Of a stretch of 41,028 nucleotides of DNA, positions 27,337 through 36,179 are shown one piece after another. The notes below the pieces were generated by a model. That model saw only the letters and a list, made by a program, of their open reading frames with translations, did no database searches and had not been told where the DNA came from. The stretch spans positions 1-41,028 of the forward strand of contig CAMHTE010000007.1 of the NCBI GenBank assembly GCA_946187975.1, in the 5' to 3' direction. Position 1 is the first letter of the stretch, and each line of letters starts with the position of its first letter. The position numbers were made by a program, and so were the translations under genes. Source of the DNA: an uncultured Bacteroidales bacterium (GTDB lineage: Bacteria > Bacteroidota > Bacteroidia > Bacteroidales > UBA932).

Positions 27337-30164
27337 TACGGATAGTGAAAGCCTCCGCGGGGTCGGGCAAGACATACACCCTCGCACATAGTTACCTCAA
27401 GCTGCTGACGGAACGCTTCGCCTACCGTCACATACTCGCGGTGACCTTTACCAACAAGGCTACGGCCGAGATGAAGGGACGCATCCTGAAACTCCTCTCC
27501 GAGGACAATAGTGAGGACAAGCGCCGTATGCTAAGCGACATACTGCACGACTACAGCGCATTTTCCGTGAGCACCATCGATAAGTTCTTCCAGCAGGCGC
27601 TCAAGGCCTTTGCCAGGGAGATCGGGCAGATGGCCGATTACAGGATAGAACTCGACCGTGATTCGCTCATCATCGAGGCCATGGACCGCATCCTGGATTC
27701 GCTCACCGAAGAAAACACCGACGTTCTGGACTGGCTCAAGGAACAGGTGGCGGCCAAACTCGCCGAAGGGAAGAAGCCAGTACTGGAGGATTCTCTCTAC
27801 AGCGCCGGGAAGATGCTTATGTCGGAGGAGCAGCGCGAGCTCGCAGAGCGGTACGGCATCGACGTACGCGAGGCTTTCGGGAAAGAAAGGCTCGCCGCTG
27901 TGCGGAGCTGCTGCAGGAAGATAATCGAAGACTTTACCGAAAAGGTGAATTCCACCGCCAAGGATGTAGTGGTCAAGAACGGTAATTCGCAGAGAAGCCT
28001 GAAAAAGTATGTCGCGGGATTCAAGGCAGGAAGCAAGATTGACAAACCTCCGAAAACACTTGCCGAAGAAGCTGCCGGTACTCCATTCATGGAGCTTTTC
28101 AATGGCCCGGAATACATCTGGTTCAATACGGCACTGGAACTTCAGAAGAACCTTATGGACCTCGGCCTGGCGCGGGAATTCTACAACAGCTTCGATTCTC
28201 TCCTGAAGGAAAAGAACATCCTCTGCCTGGATGAGAGCAATACCATACTCAAGGATATCATCGCCGGCAGCGACGCCCCGTTCGTATACGAGAAACTTGG
28301 CGTGCGCTACGAGCACTTCCTGCTTGACGAGTTCCAGGATACTTCCAATATCCAGTGGGAGAATTTCCGTCCCCTGCTCAGGGAAAGCGACGCGTCGATG
28401 CGCGACAATCTCATAGTCGGGGACGTCAAGCAGAGCATCTACCGCTGGCGCCGCTCGGACTGGAGACTTCTCGCGGAGCGTGTGGGGGAAGAATTCCCCT
28501 CTTCCGAAACATCCGTGCTCGAAAACAACTGGCGCAGCCTTCCTGTCATAGTGGACTTCAACAACGGCTTCTTTGAATTTGCCGCTTCAGCCATACACAG
28601 GGAATCCCTTTATGCCGACGTACGGCAGGTGGCCCGCACCCGCGACACGCAGGAGGGCTTCGTAAGGGCCAGTTTTTGCGAGAAGGACGAGGTCATCGAC
28701 AGGATCCTGGAGTCTATTGACGATGCCCTGAAGGCCGGAGCCCGTTACGGCGACATTGCGATTCTTGTCCGCAGGAAATCCCCCGGAAGCGTCATTGCGG
28801 AAAGGCTTGTCGCGGAAGGAATCCCCGTTATTTCGGACGACTCCCTCGGAATAGACTCTTCGCTTACGGTGCGCAGGCTGGTAGGCCTTCTCGCCAACCA
28901 CGAGAATCCCGACGACAACATAAACGCCTACATGGCCAGGACGCGCAACGTTGAGTTCCCTTCCGAGTACCATTCCCTCGTTGACCTGTGCGAGAACCTG
29001 CTGCGGCAGTTGCGGGACGACAATCCAGAAGCCTTCGACGGCGACGCCCCCTTCATCCAGGCATTTATGGACAATCTCCGGGAATGGGTGGATTCCAACG
29101 GCAACGAACTGCGCTATTTCCTTCAGTACTGGAAGGAAAAACCGGGGACTATCAACTCTCCCGAGGATTCCGACGCAATCCGTATCATTACCGTACACAA
29201 GGCAAAAGGACTGGAATTCCCCTATTTGATCTTCCCTTATGCCGAGACAGTGGAGCGTTTCCACCACAGGGACATACACTGGTGCCATCTTAACACCGAA
29301 GGGACGCCGTTCTGCCCTGAAGCCGAAGGGTTATATCCGCTGGAATTCAACAACAGTCTCAACAACACCCTGTTTAAAGAAGACTTTCACCGTGAGGTGG
29401 AGATGCAGGACGTTGATAACCTCAACATCTTCTACGTAGCCATGACAAGGGCCGAGAAATGCCTTCATGTAATAGCGTCGAATTATGCCGGCAAGAACGA
29501 TACGCCCAAGGGACCTGACGATTTCAGCAACTTCGCACAACTGCTGTATACCTACTGCGGAGGAGTAAAGGAATACTCCTGCGGCAGCATGTACGATTTC
29601 TCCCTCATGAAACGTCGCCGGACGGATAAAACCACGCCCCTCACCTGCCCTTACGTCTCCATAGCCCTCGGCGACAGGCTCAAGGTATCTGCCGACGCAT
29701 CGGACTTCTTCGGAGAAGACGGCCTGACAGGCACTGCGGCTTCGCCCCGCAGGAACGGCATAGTCCTTCACGGCATACTCTCGGGAGTGCAGCAGGCAGG
29801 CGATCTGAGGCAGTCCGTCGACGCCGCCGTCCTGGACGGGCAACTGAGCGCCGCAGAGGGTGAAGATGCATTCCGCCTTCTTTCAGAAAGGATTGCATCC
29901 CATCCAGAATGGTTCCGCGACAGGGGCCTCAACGAGGTGTCGCTATTCGATGCAAACGGTTTGGAAAAACGCCCCGACAGGGTTGTAGTCCGGGACGGCA
30001 GGGCTCTGGTAATCGATTACAAGTTCGGCGTCCGTACTCCCGAAACCGACTCGAAATACCGCACGCAGGTGTCTTCATACATGCGTATTTTCCGCGAGCT
30101 GGGTTATTCCGACGTAAGCGGAGTGGTCTGGTACGTGCTTTCCGACTACACTTTGGCAGTTTAA
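27333..30164 (+). CDS. UvrD/REP-family helicase-nuclease, AddA-like (exodeoxyribonuclease V beta-like)
   Basis: KASAGSGKTYTLAHSYLKLL, LLDEFQDTSNIQWENFRPLL, VGDVKQSIYRWRRSDW, ITVHKAKGLEFPYLIFP, FYVAMTRAEKCLHVI, C-terminal VIDYKFG. Confidence 0.93.
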   Translation: MIRIVKASAGSGKTYTLAHSYLKLLTERFAYRHILAVTFTNKATAEMKGRILKLLSEDNSEDKRRMLSDILHDYSAFSVSTIDKFFQQALKAFAREIGQMADYRIELDRDSLIIEAMDRILDSLTEENTDVLDWLKEQVAAKLAEGKKPVLEDSLYSAGKMLMSEEQRELAERYGIDVREAFGKERLAAVRSCCRKIIEDFTEKVNSTAKDVVVKNGNSQRSLKKYVAGFKAGSKIDKPPKTLAEEAAGTPFMELFNGPEYIWFNTALELQKNLMDLGLAREFYNSFDSLLKEKNILCLDESNTILKDIIAGSDAPFVYEKLGVRYEHFLLDEFQDTSNIQWENFRPLLRESDASMRDNLIVGDVKQSIYRWRRSDWRLLAERVGEEFPSSETSVLENNWRSLPVIVDFNNGFFEFAASAIHRESLYADVRQVARTRDTQEGFVRASFCEKDEVIDRILESIDDALKAGARYGDIAILVRRKSPGSVIAERLVAEGIPVISDDSLGIDSSLTVRRLVGLLANHENPDDNINAYMARTRNVEFPSEYHSLVDLCENLLRQLRDDNPEAFDGDAPFIQAFMDNLREWVDSNGNELRYFLQYWKEKPGTINSPEDSDAIRIITVHKAKGLEFPYLIFPYAETVERFHHRDIHWCHLNTEGTPFCPEAEGLYPLEFNNSLNNTLFKEDFHREVEMQDVDNLNIFYVAMTRAEKCLHVIASNYAGKNDTPKGPDDFSNFAQLLYTYCGGVKEYSCGSMYDFSLMKRRRTDKTTPLTCPYVSIALGDRLKVSADASDFFGEDGLTGTAASPRRNGIVLHGILSGVQQAGDLRQSVDAAVLDGQLSAAEGEDAFRLLSERIASHPEWFRDRGLNEVSLFDANGLEKRPDRVVVRDGRALVIDYKFGVRTPETDSKYRTQVSSYMRIFRELGYSDVSGVVWYVLSDYTLAV

Positions 30165-30183
30165 TTGTTATCTTTGTGACCGG

Positions 30184-31296
30184 ATGTTCAACGAGAATGA
30201 CTTTTCGCGCCTGGAGCTGAAGCTGCCGAACTGCCTCGGCAACTATCGCTATTTCCGTTCCCTGCTGGAACCGGAAACGCGTATGCTGGTGCTGGTCAAG
30301 GCCAATGCGTACGGTCACGGAGCGGTGGAGTTCGCGGGAATGATGCAGGCCGCCGGAGCCGATTACCTGGCGGTTGCCCTTCCCATCGAGGGCATAGAAC
30401 TGCGCAAGGCCGGTATCTCGCTACCCATTCTGGTACTCACATCAGGTACTGACTTCTTCGAGGAGATGATAGAGTACAGGCTGGAACCCTCCATCCCTAA
30501 TCTCTACACACTCAAGGCCCTTCTGGAGGTGCTCGCGAAACGCGGAGTCAAGGACTTCCCCATCCACATAAAACTCGATACCGGCATGCACAGGCTGGGT
30601 TTCATGTCCCAGGAACTGCCCGCCCTCGTCGAATGCCTCAAAGGATGCGACGCCGTACATGTAAAGTCCATCTTCTCGCACCTTGCCGTGGCGGAAGACC
30701 CTTCGCAGGACGATTTTACCCTCGGCCAGATCGAGCTCTTCCGCGAAAATGCGCAGGAACTTACCGACTCCCTTGGATACAAGCCAATGTGGCACATCCT
30801 GAATTCGGCCGGAATCGAGCGCTTCCCGCAGTTCCAGTTCGACATGGTACGCCTCGGCATAGGCATCTACGGCATCAGCGCCCTTCCGGGCGTACGCCTC
30901 AAGCCAGTCGCCTCCCTAAAGGTTAAGATATTGCAAATTAAGCATTTAACCCCTTCCGACGGAACGATAGGCTATGGCCGTAAAGGTCTCATCGCAGCCG
31001 GAGGATCCACCATCGCCACCATCCCCTGCGGCTACGCCGACGGACTGGACCGCCACCTCGGGCGCGGCAACGCCTCTTTCGCGGTCAACGGGCACAGGGC
31101 ACCTACCATAGGCAATATCTGCATGGACATGTGCATGCTGGATGTTACGGGCATACCCTGCGAGGTCGGCGATACCGTAACGATTTTCGGCGAAGACCCC
31201 ACGGTAGAGGAACTCGCCGGCATCCTGGGGACCATTCCCTACGAGATTCTCACCTCGGTCCCCCGTCGCATCGAGCGGCTGATTATACGTAAATAG
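30184..31296 (+). CDS. alr: alanine racemase
   Basis: VLVKANAYGHGAVEFA (PLP Lys), HIKLDTGMHRLGF, ARLGIGIYGIS-type (VRLGIGIYGIS), IGNICMDMCMLDVT. Confidence 0.95.
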   Translation: MFNENDFSRLELKLPNCLGNYRYFRSLLEPETRMLVLVKANAYGHGAVEFAGMMQAAGADYLAVALPIEGIELRKAGISLPILVLTSGTDFFEEMIEYRLEPSIPNLYTLKALLEVLAKRGVKDFPIHIKLDTGMHRLGFMSQELPALVECLKGCDAVHVKSIFSHLAVAEDPSQDDFTLGQIELFRENAQELTDSLGYKPMWHILNSAGIERFPQFQFDMVRLGIGIYGISALPGVRLKPVASLKVKILQIKHLTPSDGTIGYGRKGLIAAGGSTIATIPCGYADGLDRHLGRGNASFAVNGHRAPTIGNICMDMCMLDVTGIPCEVGDTVTIFGEDPTVEELAGILGTIPYEILTSVPRRIERLIIRK

Positions 31297-31305
31297 TATT
31301 TCGGA

Positions 31306-32313
31306 CTACAGATACGAATCTTCCGGAGCCCGGTGTTCGACCAGAGTCTCCAGCAGGACCGTATTGTCTGCTGCCGGCAGAAGGAAGAAGTCGGCGCACT
31401 CGGCCGGAACCAGGACGGTTTCGCCCGCCCTGAGCCTGGCAACAGGGGTTTCTTCGTCAGGCTCCGCCACCCTCAGTTCGAAGGCGCCGTTGACGCAGGT
31501 ATAGGCTATGCAGGAGTCGAAATGCTCCGAGCCGATCTTCATCGCATCTGTAAGTTTCAGCAGGCTGACGCTGAACTGTGGCAGCTTCAGCAGGCGCGTT
31601 ACCTGTTCGGGTTCGTCCCCGGAACGCTTGCCCTCATCGGAGGAGCGTCCTTTCAGGAGTTCTCCCGGCAATTGCGCGAAGTTAATGAAATCCAGCGCCG
31701 CCGCAAGGTCAAGGGCCGGATCGAATTCTTCGGTAGAAACGGGCTGCCCCCAGTCGCACAGGCAATAATCCATGGCGGAGGATTCGCTGACCTCTATGAT
31801 ACTGACATCTCCCCAGGCACAGTGAGGGGTTCCCGGAGGAATACGGAAGTACTGGCCCGAACGGGGTTCGAGGATGTTGAGCATAGCATCCGCACCGCCA
31901 TCAGCACAGGCCTCGCAGAAATCTCCGGCATCCGTGTCGCGTTTGAAGCCCAGCAGCAGGCGCGATCCCTTGCCGGCGCTGACCACGTACCAGAATATTT
32001 CCTTCCCGAGGGCGTCGCAGCAGTTGCGGGCGTAGTCGTCGGGAGGGCTCACGCGAAGCGGCATCTTCCCCTTGACCTTCAACATCTTAAGCTGGAAAGG
32101 GAACTGACGGCCGTACCAGTCGAATACATCGTCGCCCACCATACGGTCGAGGTAGGTCTCCATAAGTTCTCCCATGGTGTTGCCAGCCAGCCAGCCTTCG
32201 TGAACGAGGGTATCGCGGTAGCCCAGATCCGCCAGAAGGAACTCTTCGCTGCCCCATGAGTATTCGTCCCGGATGCTGCAGAGACGGAAGGGATACAATT
32301 TCTTTTCTTCCAT
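31306..32313 (-). CDS. class I mannose-6-phosphate isomerase-like protein
   Basis: MEEKKLYPFRLCSIRDEYSWGSEEF...FPFQLKMLKVKGKMPLRVSPPDDYA; IPPGTPHCAWGDVSIIEVSESS. ORF track start at 32370 replaced by MEEKK at 32313. Confidence 0.82.
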   Translation of the reverse strand: MEEKKLYPFRLCSIRDEYSWGSEEFLLADLGYRDTLVHEGWLAGNTMGELMETYLDRMVGDDVFDWYGRQFPFQLKMLKVKGKMPLRVSPPDDYARNCCDALGKEIFWYVVSAGKGSRLLLGFKRDTDAGDFCEACADGGADAMLNILEPRSGQYFRIPPGTPHCAWGDVSIIEVSESSAMDYCLCDWGQPVSTEEFDPALDLAAALDFINFAQLPGELLKGRSSDEGKRSGDEPEQVTRLLKLPQFSVSLLKLTDAMKIGSEHFDSCIAYTCVNGAFELRVAEPDEETPVARLRAGETVLVPAECADFFLLPAADNTVLLETLVEHRAPEDSYL

Positions 32314-32359
32314 TAAAAGTGTTATCTTTACGCAATGCGAATATAAACATTTTTGCGAC

Positions 32360-32935
32360 ATGAAAGGCATTTACATTTTTCTGGCGGACGGCTTCGAGGA
32401 TGTCGAGGCCCTGGGAACCAACGACGTACTACGCCGTGCCGGACTCCGGAGCGAGCTCGTAGGCATACGCGAGGAACCGTTCGTACAATCGTCGCACCAT
32501 ATAACCGTGAGCGTGGACGACTGTCTTCCCTTCTTCAAATCGGAGCACGAAGGCACCACGGCGGAAGACGTGCTCATTTTCCCGGGAGGAATGCCCGGAA
32601 GCAAGAGCCTGGCTGCATGCAAACCGCTCATAAAATTCATGCAGGACCACTACGATGCCGGCGGAAGCGTGGCGGCCATTTGTGCGGCACCCGGGCTGGT
32701 ACTAAGCCAGCTTAAAGGAATAGCTGGGGCAACCGTGACCTGCTTTGACGGCTTTGAAGGGGCTCTGGAGGCAGCAGGAGCGAAGTTCGAACCCCGTCCT
32801 GCAATCACCTCCGGACGCATCATCACCGGGCGCAGCGCCGGGCACGCACTTGCCTTCGCCCTGGAAATCGTACGCAAGGTCCGCCCGGAGAAGTACGACG
32901 AAGTGAGTCACGCCCTCTATCTGGATACTCTTTAA
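32360..32935 (+). CDS. DJ-1/PfpI family protein
   Basis: MKGIYIFLADGFEDVEALGTNDVLRRAGL...; nucleophile elbow VAAICAAPGLVL. Confidence 0.93.
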   Translation: MKGIYIFLADGFEDVEALGTNDVLRRAGLRSELVGIREEPFVQSSHHITVSVDDCLPFFKSEHEGTTAEDVLIFPGGMPGSKSLAACKPLIKFMQDHYDAGGSVAAICAAPGLVLSQLKGIAGATVTCFDGFEGALEAAGAKFEPRPAITSGRIITGRSAGHALAFALEIVRKVRPEKYDEVSHALYLDTL

Positions 32936-33315
32936 TGGAAGCCAGGCTGGATAAATATCTCTGGTGTATCCGGGTATTCAAGACCCGCTCGGACGCCACC
33001 GACGCCTGCAAGGGAAACAAAGTGCAGGTTAACGGAAGCGTCGCCAAGCCCGCCAAGACCGTAAAGGAAGGCGACGAGCTGGTGATCCGTAAGGGCATCG
33101 TCCAGCTTACGTACAAGGTGACGGGCATCCCGCCTTCGCGCGTAGGCGCCGCCCTTGTGGAGAATTACGCCCTCAACCTCACCCCCGAGGCGGAACTCGA
33201 CAAACTGAAAGCCCCTGCCGAGACCTTCTTCGTCCGCAGGGACAAAGGGGCGGGAAGACCGACAAAAAAAGACAGGCGCACCCTCGACGCACTCTGGGAC
33301 GCCATAGAAGATTAG
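32935..33315 (+). CDS. S4-domain RNA-binding protein (Hsp15-like)
   Basis: EARLDKYLWCIRVFKTRSDATDACKGNKVQVNGSVAKPAKTVKEGDELVIRKG. Confidence 0.9.
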   Translation: MEARLDKYLWCIRVFKTRSDATDACKGNKVQVNGSVAKPAKTVKEGDELVIRKGIVQLTYKVTGIPPSRVGAALVENYALNLTPEAELDKLKAPAETFFVRRDKGAGRPTKKDRRTLDALWDAIED

Positions 33316-33318
33316 GAT

Positions 33319-33984
33319 ATGATTTACGTTATAATGATAGCTGTGATGGTGCTCTCGTTCATCGTCCAGCTTATGCTCAAGAGCAGATTCAACAAGTATT
33401 CAAAGGTGGAGATCCCCTACAGCGGGGCCGAGATAGCATCGCGCATGATGGCGCAGAACGGGATTAACGATGTGAAGATAACTTCGGTGGAAGGCAGTCT
33501 TACGGACCATTACAATCCTGAGAACCATACCATCAACCTGTCGGAATCGGTTTTCGACCAGCACAACATCGCAGCGGCGGCCGTGGCTGCGCATGAAACC
33601 GGCCACTGCATACAGCACGCAAAGGGTTACGGCCCTCTCCGTATGCGTAGCAGCCTGGTCCCCGTGGTCACCTTTGCAAACAGCGCGGTCAGCTGGGTAC
33701 TCGTAATAGGTATCCTTATTATAGAGATTACCCCCGTACTGCTGTGGGCGGGCATAGGACTCTTTGCCATGACCACCCTTTTCAGTTTCGTAACGCTGCC
33801 CGTCGAGATAGATGCCAGCCGCAGGGCTATACGCTGGCTGGAGAATTCCGGCATCGCCACCTACGAAACCCTCCCCATGGCCAAGGATGCCCTCAAATGG
33901 GCCGCATACACTTACGTGATAGCAGCGCTGGGCTCACTCGCCACCTTGGTTTATTATATAATGCTCGGGAACAGCAGGAGATAA
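33319..33984 (+). CDS. membrane zinc metallopeptidase (YugP-like)
   Basis: HETGH motif (AAAVAAHETGHCIQHAKGYGPLRMRSSLVPV) and TM segments. Confidence 0.92.
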   Translation: MIYVIMIAVMVLSFIVQLMLKSRFNKYSKVEIPYSGAEIASRMMAQNGINDVKITSVEGSLTDHYNPENHTINLSESVFDQHNIAAAAVAAHETGHCIQHAKGYGPLRMRSSLVPVVTFANSAVSWVLVIGILIIEITPVLLWAGIGLFAMTTLFSFVTLPVEIDASRRAIRWLENSGIATYETLPMAKDALKWAAYTYVIAALGSLATLVYYIMLGNSRR

Positions 33985-34012
33985 AAAAAGAGGTGCTCAG
34001 TCGAGCACCTCT
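33983..34012 (-). terminator. intrinsic terminator of rng, shared with the 3' end of the zinc metallopeptidase gene
   Basis: Perfect 10-bp stem AGAGGTGCTC-AGTC-GAGCACCTCT (33989-34012); on the - strand followed by a T-run (TTTTTTTA). Confidence 0.88.
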
Positions 34013-35562
34013 CCTTTTGCGTTCAGAAATTCATACTGCAGGATGCTGTGGTCCGTCTTTTCCTCGAGGGCCAGGCGGCACTTGTACTTGCGGCGCCATT
34101 TGGCGACGTAGGAGTTCAGGAAGCCGCGGCTGAGGTACGACCCGAGGATGGGACTCACGCGCAGCGTAAGCTTGCGTATGCCCTTGTCTTCCACATAGTA
34201 AGCGAGAGCGCGCTCCACCTGCTCGTCTATCACTACCGTCGAGGCTATCTTGCCCGTGCCATGGCAGAGGGGGCACTGCTCGGTGGTGTTGATTTCGGTG
34301 ACGGGGCGGATGCGCTGGCGGGTGATCTGCATCAGGCCGAACTTGGTAAGCGGAAGCACGTTGTGTTTGGCGCGGTCGGATGCCATCAGTTCCGTCATGT
34401 ACTTGAAAAGCTCATTGCGATGCTCCTGAGTGTCCATGTCGATGAAATCGACTATGACTATACCACCCATATCGCGCAGGCGTAGCTGCCTCGCGATTTC
34501 TTCGGCTGCCAGCTTATTGACCTCGAAGGTATTCTCCTCCTGGTCGGAAGTCTTGGCGCGTATGCCGCTGTTGACGTCTATGACGTTGAGCGCTTCGGTG
34601 CTCTCGATTACCAGATAGGCGCCCTGCTTCATGGGCACCACCTTTCCGAAGGAGCTCTTTATCTGCCGGGTGACCTCGAAATGGTCGAAGATCGGTTCCT
34701 TGCCGTCATAGAATTTGACAATCTTCTCCTGCTCAGGCGAAATGAGGGAGATGTAATTCCTGGTTTCCTCGTAAATCTTCTCGTCGTTGACGTAAATGCT
34801 CGTAAAAGAGTCGTTCAGAAGATCCCTGAGGACTGTGGTGGTTTTGGAGTATTCGGTAAAGAGGAGCTGCGTGCCCTTGTTGCGGGCCATCTTGTTCCAC
34901 GACGCCTCCCACTTGTCGAGCAGCGACTTCACCTCGGCCACCAGCACGCCGGCTTTCTTGCCTTCGGCTGCGGTGCGGATGATTGCGCCGTAATTCTTCG
35001 GGAGTATGCTCTTTACCAGAGTTTCGAGCCTTTTCTTTTCCTCCTTCGAGGAAATCTTTTGCGACACGCTCACCTTGTCTGCAAAAGGCAGCAATACTAT
35101 ATTGCGTCCTGCCAATGAAATTTCCGCAGTCAGACGCGATCCTTTGGTGGAAATGGGCTCCTTGACTATCTGCACCGCTATCATCTGGCCGGGCTTGAGA
35201 TGGTCTTCCACGCGTCCTTCCTTTTCGAGGGGCTGTCCCAGCTTGATGCCGGAATAGAGTTCCTTGAGGTCGCGGTTGGGATTGCTCTCGCGCACGAAAC
35301 GGTCGAAGGCGTTGAAATGGAAGCCGAGGTCGAGGTAGTGGATGAATCCTTCCTTGGAGTCGCCGATGTCCACGAAAGCCGCGTTCAGCGAAGGGAGAAG
35401 CTTACGGACCTTGCCGAGATACACATCCCCCACGGAGAAACTGTGACCGCCGGTAGGCTCACGGTTGAACTCCATCAGCCTGTGGTTCTCCATCAAGGCT
35501 ATGCGGACTTCCGAGGGGCCATGCTCAACGATCAGGTCTTTTTCGACTTTCTGTTCGTCCAT
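33997..35562 (-). CDS. rng: ribonuclease E/G family protein (RNase G)
   Basis: S1 domain GDVYLGKVRKLLPSLNAAFVDIGDSKEGFIHYLDLGF; GGIVIVDFIDM; Zn-link CPLCHGTGK. Confidence 0.95.
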   Translation of the reverse strand: MDEQKVEKDLIVEHGPSEVRIALMENHRLMEFNREPTGGHSFSVGDVYLGKVRKLLPSLNAAFVDIGDSKEGFIHYLDLGFHFNAFDRFVRESNPNRDLKELYSGIKLGQPLEKEGRVEDHLKPGQMIAVQIVKEPISTKGSRLTAEISLAGRNIVLLPFADKVSVSQKISSKEEKKRLETLVKSILPKNYGAIIRTAAEGKKAGVLVAEVKSLLDKWEASWNKMARNKGTQLLFTEYSKTTTVLRDLLNDSFTSIYVNDEKIYEETRNYISLISPEQEKIVKFYDGKEPIFDHFEVTRQIKSSFGKVVPMKQGAYLVIESTEALNVIDVNSGIRAKTSDQEENTFEVNKLAAEEIARQLRLRDMGGIVIVDFIDMDTQEHRNELFKYMTELMASDRAKHNVLPLTKFGLMQITRQRIRPVTEINTTEQCPLCHGTGKIASTVVIDEQVERALAYYVEDKGIRKLTLRVSPILGSYLSRGFLNSYVAKWRRKYKCRLALEEKTDHSILQYEFLNAKGEVLD

Positions 35563-35615
35563 TTGGAAATTGATTGGTTGGGGTTGCGGCCGGAGAATAC
35601 GGCCACATTTTAAAA

Positions 35616-35647
35616 TGAGGCCCGCCGGATCTCCCGTACGAGCCTCA
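35616..35647 (-). terminator. possible terminator/attenuator hairpin between the mini-protein gene and rng
   Basis: TGAGGC ... GCCTCA arms (35616-35621/35642-35647); on the - strand followed by TTTTAAAAT. Long loop, so uncertain. Confidence 0.4.
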
Positions 35648-35652
35648 CTCGA

Positions 35653-35742
35653 CTATTTCTTCTTGTGTCTGTTGAGGCGCAAGCGCTTTTTACGCTTGTG
35701 CGTCGCCATTTTATGTCTCTTTCTCTTTTTACCGCTAGGCAT
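35653..35742 (-). CDS. 29-aa highly basic protein, AURKAIP1/COX24-domain-like (mS38-like candidate ribosomal mini-protein)
   Basis: Reverse-strand ORF MPSGKKRKRHKMATHKRKKRLRLNRHKKK*, below the ORF-track length cutoff; located between HU and rng. Confidence 0.85.
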   Translation of the reverse strand: MPSGKKRKRHKMATHKRKKRLRLNRHKKK

Positions 35743-35756
35743 ATGCTACGTATTAA

Positions 35757-36032
35757 TTATTTCTTGAGAGCGGCAACAAACACCTTCGCGGGCTTGAAAG
35801 CGGGAATATCGTGCGCAGGGATGTTGATCGTGGTCTTCTTGGTGATGTTGCGAGCGGCCTTAGGGGCGCGGTGCTTGATGATGAAACTGCCGAATCCACG
35901 GAGGTATACGGGCTGACCCTTGGTGACGGAACCTTTAACGGTTTCCATGAATGCTTCTACCACTGCCAGCACCTGGATTTTCTCTATACCGGTGTTCTTG
36001 GCGATCTCGTTAACAATGTCTGCTTTAGTCAT
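35757..36032 (-). CDS. HU-family DNA-binding protein
   Basis: MTKADIVNEIAKNTGIEKIQVLAVVEAFMETVKGSVTKGQPVYLRGFGSFIIKHRAPKAARNI...IPAHDIPAFKPAKVF. Confidence 0.96.
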   Translation of the reverse strand: MTKADIVNEIAKNTGIEKIQVLAVVEAFMETVKGSVTKGQPVYLRGFGSFIIKHRAPKAARNITKKTTINIPAHDIPAFKPAKVFVAALKK

Positions 36033-36071
36033 ATCTCAGAAAAATATATGTTTGGTTTCAAAACCGGAGTG

Positions 36072-36137
36072 CAAAAATAATCCTATTTTTTTAATAATCA
36101 AAACTTTTTGCATTGGCACGGAGATTGACTATATTCG
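36072..36137. promoter_or_regulatory. divergent HU / lon promoters with back-to-back -33 boxes
   Basis: - strand: TTTG (36102-36099) N19 TATTTTTG (36079-36072). + strand: TTTG (36107-36110) N19 TATATTCG (36130-36137). Both fit the Bacteroidota TTTG-N19-TAnnTTTG layout. Confidence 0.7.
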
Positions 36138-36179
36138 CAGTACGGGGCATTGCGCCCCTTTACTGACAAATTGGCAATC

